Shown here piece by piece: positions 6,702 through 12,589 of a DNA stretch of 12,589 bases (the first letter of the stretch is position 1; each line of letters begins with the position of its first letter). The position numbers and the translations under genes were made by a program. The notes under the pieces were generated by a model. The model saw nothing but the letters and a program-made list of their open reading frames with translations. It was not told the origin of the DNA and ran no database searches. The DNA is from Acidobacteriota bacterium (lineage in GTDB: Bacteria > Acidobacteriota > Polarisedimenticolia > Polarisedimenticolales > Polarisedimenticolaceae), in contig WVWW01000145.1 of NCBI GenBank assembly GCA_011773795.1, forward strand, positions 32,730 through 45,318, in the 5' to 3' direction.

Positions 6702-9296
6702 ATGCGCAAATCGCAGTGGAGTCTGGTGGCGGCCCTCGCCCTCGCGCTGTTGGCTGTAGGGCCCCTGTGCGCCGCCCCCGGCGAAATTGAAGAGATCGAA
6801 GTCCTCGGCCTGCAGCGCATGACGCGCGAGGCTTTCCTCCACGCGTTCGACATCCGTCCCGGAGACCCCTACGACGTCGTGCAGGTCCGCGCGCGGTTTC
6901 GCGCGTTGTGGGACGGTAGCTGGTTCGAAGACATCCGCATCGAGCGCGAGGACGCTCCCGGCGGCGGGGTCGCGCTGATCATCCACGTCAAGGAGCGTCC
7001 GATGATCGCCTCGTTGACGTTCGAGGAGCTCACCTCGGTCACGCGGACGGAGATCGAGGATCGGTTGCGTGACCGCGACGTCAGGTTGCGCGCCGGCTCG
7101 CCGGTCGATCAGGGCAAGATCGTCGACGCCGAGGGCGTGATCCGCGATTTGATGGCGGAAAAGGGATTCCTCGACGCGACCGTCGAGGCCAAGATCGATC
7201 GTGTCACCGAGACCAGCCGCGCGATCCACTTCGACATCACGCCGGGCGGCAAGACGCGCATCAAGAAGATCCAGTTCACCGGCAACACGGTGTTCAAGAA
7301 CAAGAAGCTCAAGGGCGAGCTGCAGCTGACCGAGGAGCGCCGCTGGTACTGGCCGTGGTCGGGCAAGAACCTGTACCACCCGCAGAAGTGGGATCAGGAT
7401 GTGACCGCGGTGCGCAAGCTGTACCAGGACAGCGGTTATCTCGACGTCGATATCCGGCCCCCGGTCGTCGAGGTGCGGCAGAACCCCAAGGAGGACAAGA
7501 AGAAGGCCAAGCGCGAACGCTCCGCCGAGCGTGCGCGCATCGCGGCGATCGAGGCCGACGTGCCGATCGATGCGTCGATGAAGAAGAAGCAGCGCAAGAA
7601 GCTGCTCAAGAAGAAACGCCAGGCCGACAAGAAAGCGCGCAAAAAATCGGAGAAGGCCAAGAAGGTCAAGCGCTGGGTGCAGCTGACCGTACCGCTGACC
7701 GAGGGCATCCAGTACCGCATGGGCAAGGTCGAAGTGACCGGCGCGGAGAAGTTCGAACCGGCGAATCTGCGGGCCACCGTCCGCGTGCCGGAAGGCGCGA
7801 TCTTTCGCAACGATCTGGTCGACCGCGCGGTTGACGATATCACCCGCGCCTACGAGGACTCCGGGCACCTCTACGCCTCCGTGGTGCGGCGGATTCAGCG
7901 TCGCGAAGGGGAGCCGATCGCGGACGTCGAGATCGTGATCGACGAGGACAAGCCCTACTACATCGCACGCATCGAGTTCAGCGGGAACACCGCGACCCAC
8001 GACAGGGTCTTGCGCCGTGAGGTCGCGTTGCTGGAGGGACAGCGTTTCAGCCGCACGCTGCTCGACATCTCGAAGATCAAGATCAATCAGCTGGGTTACT
8101 TCTCCGTCGAGGAAGAGCCGGTGATCGAGCCGATCGAGGGCGAATCGCGCGTCAACGTCAAGTTCGACGGCGTCGAGCAGGGCCGCAACGAGATCCAGGT
8201 CGGCGGCGGCTACAGCGGGCTCGACGGCGCGTTCTTCAACGGCGTCTACTCCACGCGCAACTTCCTCGGCCGCGGCCAGGTCGTCTCGGCGGCCGTTCAG
8301 GTGGGAGGACGCTCGAGCCGCTACCAACTGACGTTCCAGGAGCCGTGGTTCTTCGGCCGGCCGTGGCTGGTCGGGGGCAGCGTGTTCCGCCGCGACGCCG
8401 ATTTCGGCTCGACGTTCAGCACGACGAGCCGGGGGGTGGGCGTCATCTTCGGCCGTCGTCTGGGGCGCGCGTCGCGCATCAACATCGGCTACAACTGGGA
8501 AGACCTGAGCTCGCGGCAACCGATCATCGACAGTCTGGGACAGACCACGGTGTTCGAGGCGACCAACGAGATCTCCAGTATCACGCCGTTCTACGTGTTC
8601 AACACGGTCAACAACCCGTACCGCCCGTCTCGCGGCACGCAGTTCAACTTCAGTTTCCAGGTCGCCGGCGGCCCGCTCGGCGGCAACACGAACTTTCTCC
8701 GGCCCGTCGCCCGCTTCACCCACTACGGCCGTGCCTGGGGCCGCAACATCTTCGCCGTTCATGCCCAGGGCGGGGTCATCCGCGAATGGCGCGGCGGCAG
8801 CGGGATCACTCCATCGAACATCGAGGGTGTGCCGCGGGCACAGCGCTTCTGGCTCGGCGGGGACACCCAGGGGCCGCGCATCTTCGAGACGCGTTCGATC
8901 ACGCCGCGGCGTTACTGGATCATCGATCCGGCGACGAACAACATCCTCGGCGCGGTCGCCGACCCGACCGGATCGCCGCTCAGCGACTTCTTCACCAGCG
9001 GCGGCGTTCCGCTGTTGATCGAGTCGGGCGGCGACCGTTATTACCTGTTCCAGACGGAGCTGATTTTCCCGTTGGGCGAACAGGCCGAAGTCGCGCTATT
9101 CTTTGATGTGGGCGACGCTCTCTTCGAAGATCAGTCGTTCACTTTCGAGACGTCGAGGATGTCGTCCGGACTCGAGGTTCGTTTCCACCTCCCCGTCTTT
9201 CCGGTGCCCTTGCGGCTGATCTATGGGTTCCCGGTTCGAAAGTTGGAGTCGGACAGAACGAGTAGTTTTACCTTTGCGATCGGGCGCAGCTTCTAG
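6702..9296 (+). CDS. bamA: Outer-membrane protein assembly factor BamA
   Basis: This Omp85-family protein folds and inserts beta-barrel proteins into the outer membrane. ATG 6702 gives 864 residues with a signal peptide (MRKSQWSLVA, a hydrophobic core, cleavage near 24-25). Five POTRA domains follow at about 27-98, 100-182, 184-337, 338-416 and 419-490, then a 16-strand barrel at about 495-864. The chain ends in phenylalanine (FAIGRSF), as expected of a C-terminal beta-signal. Two features are odd. POTRA3 contains a strongly basic insertion (about 263-324; by my count 21 Lys and 8 Arg in 62 residues). The loop-6 VRGF/Y motif reads PRIF (725-728), keeping the arginine but not the glycine. The gene follows the clpC terminator and precedes skp, a standard pairing. 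In-frame codons upstream of 6702 lie in the leader and lack family support. Tandem stops TAG TAA end the gene. Confidence 0.93.
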   Translation: MRKSQWSLVAALALALLAVGPLCAAPGEIEEIEVLGLQRMTREAFLHAFDIRPGDPYDVVQVRARFRALWDGSWFEDIRIEREDAPGGGVALIIHVKERPMIASLTFEELTSVTRTEIEDRLRDRDVRLRAGSPVDQGKIVDAEGVIRDLMAEKGFLDATVEAKIDRVTETSRAIHFDITPGGKTRIKKIQFTGNTVFKNKKLKGELQLTEERRWYWPWSGKNLYHPQKWDQDVTAVRKLYQDSGYLDVDIRPPVVEVRQNPKEDKKKAKRERSAERARIAAIEADVPIDASMKKKQRKKLLKKKRQADKKARKKSEKAKKVKRWVQLTVPLTEGIQYRMGKVEVTGAEKFEPANLRATVRVPEGAIFRNDLVDRAVDDITRAYEDSGHLYASVVRRIQRREGEPIADVEIVIDEDKPYYIARIEFSGNTATHDRVLRREVALLEGQRFSRTLLDISKIKINQLGYFSVEEEPVIEPIEGESRVNVKFDGVEQGRNEIQVGGGYSGLDGAFFNGVYSTRNFLGRGQVVSAAVQVGGRSSRYQLTFQEPWFFGRPWLVGGSVFRRDADFGSTFSTTSRGVGVIFGRRLGRASRINIGYNWEDLSSRQPIIDSLGQTTVFEATNEISSITPFYVFNTVNNPYRPSRGTQFNFSFQVAGGPLGGNTNFLRPVARFTHYGRAWGRNIFAVHAQGGVIREWRGGSGITPSNIEGVPRAQRFWLGGDTQGPRIFETRSITPRRYWIIDPATNNILGAVADPTGSPLSDFFTSGGVPLLIESGGDRYYLFQTELIFPLGEQAEVALFFDVGDALFEDQSFTFETSRMSSGLEVRFHLPVFPVPLRLIYGFPVRKLESDRTSSFTFAIGRSF

Positions 9297-9344
9297 TAAG
9301 TGTGAGGCCGCTCGGGATCGTCGGTTTTTTTCAGGAGAGTTTCG

Positions 9345-9905
9345 ATGCACACCACACACCGCACCGCTTGCGCGGCCTTGACGCTGGTTCTACTGGCCGG
9401 GCTGGTTGCTCCCGCGACCGCCCAGGCGATCAAGATCGGGGTCTTCGACCCGGCGCGCGTATCCGAACAGGTGGCCGACGCCAGGGAGCTACAGGCGAGC
9501 CTCGTCGAGATGCGCGAGGCCAAACAGGCGGCCATCAGCGTCAAGGAGCAGGACCTCAACGGTCTGCGTCAAAGGCTTGCCGAGCAGGCGTTGTCCCTGT
9601 CGCCGGACAAGCGTACCGCGATGGAGATCGACATCCAGCGTCTGGTCATCGAGGTCAACTCGCTGAAAGACGTTGCGACCCAGGAACTGCAGCTCGAGTT
9701 CGCCGCAGCAGAGGCCCGCTTCAACGACAAACTGCGTAGCGTCGTCGAACAATACGGTCGCGACCAGGGTTTCGCACTGATCCTCGATGCGACCGCGGTT
9801 GCCTGGGCGTCGACCGCCATCGACGTGACGGTTCCGATCGTCGATCAGTACAACAGGATGTTCCCGCTTGCGCCGGAAGCCGCGGCTCCGGGTGGGTCGA
9901 ACTAG
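9345..9905 (+). CDS. skp: Periplasmic chaperone OmpH/Skp family protein
   Basis: The 186-residue product has a signal peptide with a likely AQA cleavage site after residue 28. IKIGVFDPARV follows (29-39), matching the start of mature OmpH/Skp proteins. The middle (about 45-135) is rich in Ala, Glu, Gln, Leu and Lys and should form the paired alpha-helical tentacles. The segment FALILDATAVAWA (about 142-154) closes the trimerising body, as in the family. Skp binds unfolded outer-membrane proteins in the periplasm and hands them to BamA, whose gene ends 48 nt upstream. AGGAGA at 9333-9338 lies 6 nt before the ATG. The C-terminal tail is rich in Ala, Pro and Gly and is probably disordered. Skp is named by family and context, since sequence conservation in this group is low. 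Confidence 0.88.
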   Translation: MHTTHRTACAALTLVLLAGLVAPATAQAIKIGVFDPARVSEQVADARELQASLVEMREAKQAAISVKEQDLNGLRQRLAEQALSLSPDKRTAMEIDIQRLVIEVNSLKDVATQELQLEFAAAEARFNDKLRSVVEQYGRDQGFALILDATAVAWASTAIDVTVPIVDQYNRMFPLAPEAAAPGGSN

Positions 9906-9951
9906 ACGCCCGACTCCCGTGCGCCGGCTTTTGTTGCATAATCCGCGGCGA

Positions 9952-9958
9952 AGGAGAG
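9952..9958 (+). promoter_or_regulatory. Ribosome binding site supporting the GTG start of lpxD
   Basis: AGGAGAG ends 4 nt before GTG 9963 (the AGGAG core ends 6 nt before it). No in-frame ATG lies nearby, so this strong site fixes the start. Confidence 0.7.
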
Positions 9959-9962
9959 GGCC

Positions 9963-11012
9963 GTGCCGACCTACCGGCTTTCAGAACTGGCGCAGCGCGT
10001 ATCCGGCGAGGTCCGGGGTGAGGGGGACCCGGAAATCGACGGCGTGGCAGCGCTGGATCAAGCCGGCACGCGGCAACTGAGCTTCCTGACCAACCCGAAG
10101 TACCGTAGCAAGGCAAGGGACAGCGAGGCCGCCGCGGTTCTCCTACCCGCGGGGGTCGAGCTGCCCGGACGGTCGCTGCTGGTGCACCCCGAGCCGTATC
10201 TGGCGCTGGCGAATCTGCTCGACCTGTATCACCCGCCCCCGCCCCCACCCCGCGGCGTGCACGCCAGCGCGAGCGTGGACCCCGAGGCCTCGGTTGCTGA
10301 AGACGTCGCGATCGGCGCCCACGCCGTCATCGAGCCGGGCGCCGTGCTCGAATCCGGGTCGATCGTCGGGCCGGGCTGCGTCATCGGCCCGAAGGCGCGG
10401 CTCGGCGAGCGGAGCGAGTTGCGAGCAAACGTCGTGCTCTACGCCGGCACGCAGGTCGGCAAGCGTTGCCTGATCCACTCCGGCGTCGTTCTCGGCGGTG
10501 ACGGTTTCGGGTTCGCGACGTCCGGCGGAACCCATCACAAGATCCCACAGGTCGGTCGCGTCGTGATCGAGGACGACGTCGAGATCGGCGCCAACACGGC
10601 GGTCGATCGTGGCGCGCTCGACGACACGGTGATCGGGGAGGGCAGCAAGATCGACGACCTGGTCATGATCGCCCACGGTGTCCGCCTGGGGCGCGGCGCG
10701 CTGCTCGCCGCGCAGAGCGGGATTGCCGGCAGTACGCGCGTCGGCGATCACAGCATGTTCGCCGGGCAGGCCGGTGCGGCCGGTCATCTCACGCTCGGCG
10801 ACAAGACCATTGTCGCGGCCAAGTCCGCCGTGCTCGCCGACGTTGCGGAGGGTGGGATGGTTGCGGGGATTCCCGCGGTCGATCATCGCCAATGGAAACG
10901 CGCTCAGGCGGCATTTCGAAGACTACCCGAACTGAAGAAGGAGGTTGGTGACTTGCGTCGCCGGCTCGCCGATCTCGAACGACGCCTCGACGAGGCGGAG
11001 GACCGATCGTGA
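9963..11012 (+). CDS. lpxD: UDP-3-O-(3-hydroxyacyl)glucosamine N-acyltransferase LpxD
   Basis: LpxD carries out the third step of lipid A synthesis, moving an R-3-hydroxyacyl chain from acyl carrier protein to the 2-amino group of UDP-3-O-acyl-glucosamine. The 349-residue product has the N-terminal uridine-binding domain (about 1-90), then a left-handed beta-helix of hexapeptide repeats (about 99-305), and a C-terminal charged helix (about 312-347) that can pack into a trimeric coiled coil. The catalytic histidine is H238 in MIAHGVRLG, equivalent to H239 of the E. coli enzyme, preceded by the conserved GSKIDD. A run of six prolines (91-96) joins the first two domains, which is unusual. If the product were LpxA, the N-terminal domain would be missing, so LpxD is secure. 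The stop overlaps the fabZ start. Confidence 0.95.
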   Translation: MPTYRLSELAQRVSGEVRGEGDPEIDGVAALDQAGTRQLSFLTNPKYRSKARDSEAAAVLLPAGVELPGRSLLVHPEPYLALANLLDLYHPPPPPPRGVHASASVDPEASVAEDVAIGAHAVIEPGAVLESGSIVGPGCVIGPKARLGERSELRANVVLYAGTQVGKRCLIHSGVVLGGDGFGFATSGGTHHKIPQVGRVVIEDDVEIGANTAVDRGALDDTVIGEGSKIDDLVMIAHGVRLGRGALLAAQSGIAGSTRVGDHSMFAGQAGAAGHLTLGDKTIVAAKSAVLADVAEGGMVAGIPAVDHRQWKRAQAAFRRLPELKKEVGDLRRRLADLERRLDEAEDRS

Positions 11013-11449
11013 TGGACATCCGCGGAATCACCGCCAACTTGCCGCATCGCTACCCGTTTCTGCTGATCGATCGTATCCTCGAGGTGGATCCCGGCAAGCG
11101 GGTCGTCGCGCTCAAGAACGTCACGGCCAACGAGCCGTTCTTTCCCGGCCACTTCCCCGGGGAACCGATCATGCCGGGTGTGTTGATCATCGAGGCGCTG
11201 GCCCAGGCGGGTGCGGTGTTGTTGCTCCACGACATGGCCGATCGCGACGAGAAACTGGTGTTCTTCACCGGGATCGACAAGGCCCGTTTTCGACGCACGG
11301 TGGTTCCGGGGGATCAGATGCGGTTGACCGTCGAGGTGCTGAAGTTCCGTCCCAAGACGGCCAAGCTCCGCGGGATTGCCGAGGTCGACGGCCAGAGGGC
11401 CGCCGAGGCCGACATCATGTCGGCCCTCGTCGATCGCTCGAAGGATTGA
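11012..11449 (+). CDS. fabZ: 3-hydroxyacyl-[acyl-carrier-protein] dehydratase FabZ
   Basis: FabZ dehydrates R-3-hydroxyacyl-ACP to trans-2-enoyl-ACP in fatty acid elongation, and so competes with LpxA and LpxD for the same hydroxyacyl pool. From ATG 11012 the product is 145 residues, a normal single hot-dog fold. The motifs are complete: LPHRYPFLLIDRI (10-22) and PFFPGHFPGEPIMPGVL (42-58) with catalytic H47, followed by E61 in EALAQAG. The ATG overlaps the lpxD stop (TGATG). A GTG at 11009, one codon upstream, is slightly better spaced from the GGAGG at 10997-11001, so the true start could be either. Its place between lpxD and lpxA is the classical arrangement in many Gram-negative bacteria. 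Confidence 0.95.
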   Translation: MDIRGITANLPHRYPFLLIDRILEVDPGKRVVALKNVTANEPFFPGHFPGEPIMPGVLIIEALAQAGAVLLLHDMADRDEKLVFFTGIDKARFRRTVVPGDQMRLTVEVLKFRPKTAKLRGIAEVDGQRAAEADIMSALVDRSKD

Positions 11450-11456
11450 TCGAAAG

Positions 11457-12233
11457 GTGTCGAAGATCGACCCCCAGGCCGTCGTCGATGAAGCCGCGAC
11501 CCTCGGCGCGGGCGTCGAGATCGGCCCGTACTGCGTCGTCGGTCCCGAGGTCACTCTCGGCGACCGCTGTCGCCTGCTGTCCCACGTTGTCGTCGAGGGC
11601 TCGACGGAGATCGGCCCGGAGACGGTGATCTCTCCCTTCGCCTCGGTCGGAGGGGCGCCGCAGGATCTGCGCTACAAGGGAGAGGACACGCGTTTGATCA
11701 TCGGTGCGCGGAACACCATCCGCGAGAACACCACGCTGAACCGGGGGACCCCTCACGGCGGCGGGGTGACACGGCTCGGCGACGGAAACCTCGTGATGGC
11801 CTATTCCCATGTGGGCCACGATTGTCAGATCGGTGATGACAACATCCTGGCCAACGGGACGACCCTCGCGGGGCACGTGGAGATCGGGAGTCACGCCACG
11901 GTCGGCGCGTACTCCGGCGTCCACCAGTTCTGCCGCGTCGCCGATCACGCGTTCATCGGGGGGTTCACGGTACTGCGCCAGGACGCCCTGCCCTGGGTCA
12001 CGACCGTGGGCAACCGCGCCAAGTCGTACGGACTCAACATCATCGGACTGCGCCGCCGGGGCTATTCCAAGGAGACGATCCAGGCCCTCAAGCATGCGTA
12101 CACGACGCTGTTCCGCAGCAAGCTGCGGCTGAACGAGGCACTCGACGCATTGGAGGACAGCGCGAACGAATTCGACGAAGTGCGCTACTTCATCGATTTC
12201 GTACGCGGCAGCGAGCGTGGGGTGACGCGTTGA
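11457..12233 (+). CDS. lpxA: Acyl-[acyl-carrier-protein]--UDP-N-acetylglucosamine O-acyltransferase LpxA
   Basis: LpxA catalyses the first step of lipid A synthesis, acylating UDP-GlcNAc at position 3 from R-3-hydroxyacyl-ACP in the cytoplasm. From GTG 11457 the product is 258 residues (262 in E. coli), with hexapeptide repeats to about 190 and a C-terminal helical domain. Diagnostic segments are GGAPQDLRY (65-73), the catalytic H121 in SHVGHDCQIG (equivalent to H125 of E. coli), H140 in LAGHVEIG, and HQFCR (156-160). G169 lies at the place of the E. coli acyl-length ruler residue G173. Longer in-frame starts run back into fabZ and are not supported. AAGGA at 11441-11445 is 11 nt upstream. 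The stop overlaps the next gene by 4 nt, which suggests coupling. Confidence 0.95.
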   Translation: MSKIDPQAVVDEAATLGAGVEIGPYCVVGPEVTLGDRCRLLSHVVVEGSTEIGPETVISPFASVGGAPQDLRYKGEDTRLIIGARNTIRENTTLNRGTPHGGGVTRLGDGNLVMAYSHVGHDCQIGDDNILANGTTLAGHVEIGSHATVGAYSGVHQFCRVADHAFIGGFTVLRQDALPWVTTVGNRAKSYGLNIIGLRRRGYSKETIQALKHAYTTLFRSKLRLNEALDALEDSANEFDEVRYFIDFVRGSERGVTR

Positions 12234-12589
12234 GCGGCCCGCTCGACGTCGGTGTCGTCGGAGTCGGGCACCTCGGACGGCACCACGCCAGGTTGTACGC
12301 GCAGACCGCGGGAGCAAGACTCGTCGGCGTCGTCGATCAAGATCGCGAGCGCGCGGAGAAGATCGCTGCGGAGTACGGGTGCGCGGTGTTCGACAGTCCG
12401 GCCGAGCTGGCGTCGAGCGCCGCAGCGATCAGCGTCGCCGTTCCGACCGAGTCGCATTGTGCCGTGGCCGAGGAGCTGCTCGAGGCCGGCGCTCACGTGC
12501 TGATCGAGAAACCCCTCGCGCGGTCGATCCGGGAGGCCGAGAGGATCAACACCCTCGCGGAGAAGCGCCAACGGCTCGTCATGGTCGGG
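12230..12589 (+). CDS. Gfo/Idh/MocA-family NAD(P)-dependent oxidoreductase, N-terminal part (3' truncated by window edge); possible GnnA
   Basis: The frame opens with TTG 12230 inside TTGA, overlapping the lpxA stop, and stays open for 120 codons to the window edge. GGGGTGA just upstream can act as ribosome binding site. The N-terminal Rossmann fold shows GVGHLG (residues 11-16) and the family motif EKPLA (about 95-99), whose lysine and proline line the cofactor and substrate site in Gfo/Idh/MocA enzymes. Only the cofactor domain is visible, so the substrate cannot be read from sequence. Translational overlap with lpxA points to a nucleotide-sugar step in lipid A synthesis. In Acidithiobacillus ferrooxidans and Leptospira, GnnA of this family oxidises UDP-GlcNAc at C3 before GnnB adds an amino group. 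This may be GnnA, but generic family members also occur next to lpx genes. Confidence 0.85.
   Translation, partial: MSGPLDVGVVGVGHLGRHHARLYAQTAGARLVGVVDQDRERAEKIAAEYGCAVFDSPAELASSAAAISVAVPTESHCAVAEELLEAGAHVLIEKPLARSIREAERINTLAEKRQRLVMVG

Noticed and set aside
6759..6773. Possible lipobox (PLCAA) in the BamA signal peptide
   Set aside because: The residue before the cysteine is leucine, not Gly, Ala or Ser. BamA is an integral outer-membrane protein, so ordinary signal peptidase I cleavage is expected.
6315..8762. Long open frame on the minus strand opposite bamA (815 codons)
   Set aside because: It is antisense to the POTRA and barrel region of BamA and has the same GC-driven composition. 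It also runs through the clpC terminator and the bamA leader, which a real gene would not be expected to do.
9325..9331. Run of seven T between bamA and skp
   Set aside because: No stable stem precedes it, and the skp ribosome binding site follows at once, so a terminator is unlikely.
9937..9942. CATAAT, a good -10 match in the skp-lpxD gap
   Set aside because: No -35-like hexamer is found 16-18 nt upstream. An internal promoter for lpxD is possible but not supported by this alone.
1..12589. CRISPR arrays, tRNA/rRNA genes, insertion sequences, toxin-antitoxin or defence genes
   Set aside because: I looked for direct-repeat arrays, cloverleaf-type genes and transposase motifs and saw none. 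Almost all of the sequence is accounted for by conserved envelope genes and clpC.

Overview
The window is GC-rich bacterial DNA, coded entirely on the + strand, carrying a compact cluster for building a Gram-negative outer envelope. An LpxA/LpxD/FabZ set, BamA, Skp/OmpH and a Lol transporter show a diderm with lipopolysaccharide. A ClpC-type (not ClpA) unfoldase and the gene order fit Acidobacteriota or a neighbouring uncultured diderm lineage. That placement is an inference; no 16S rRNA or other marker is present.

Layout from left to right. (1) Positions 1-1041 hold the end of phosphatidylserine decarboxylase (psd) and the complete phosphatidylserine synthase (pssA), the two committed steps to phosphatidylethanolamine. 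(2) Positions 1034-2011 encode a member of the aspartate-semialdehyde dehydrogenase/USG-1 family that lacks the catalytic cysteine. (3) Positions 2014-3967 encode a LolC/E permease and LolD ATPase, which release lipoproteins from the inner membrane. pssA, the USG-1-like gene, lolC and lolD overlap or nearly touch, so they read as one translationally coupled unit. (4) Positions 3968-4102 are non-coding and hold an inverted repeat and a possible promoter. (5) Positions 4103-6541 encode ClpC, closed by a strong intrinsic terminator at 6574-6604. (6) Positions 6605-9905 hold a short leader, bamA (outer-membrane protein insertion) and skp (its periplasmic chaperone). (7) Positions 9963-12233 hold lpxD-fabZ-lpxA, the classical early lipid A block. 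(8) From 12230 to the right edge is the start of a Gfo/Idh/MocA oxidoreductase, overlapping the lpxA stop; its position makes it a candidate GnnA (diamino-sugar lipid A precursor synthesis).

Together the genes supply inner-membrane phospholipid, lipoprotein export, outer-membrane protein assembly and lipid A. Most of the window is core housekeeping, and I see no mobile element, CRISPR array, RNA gene or defence system. The points that stand out are a very basic insertion of about 60 residues in POTRA3 of BamA, the possible gnnA, the catalytically dead dehydrogenase homologue, and the placement of an independently punctuated clpC inside an envelope cluster.
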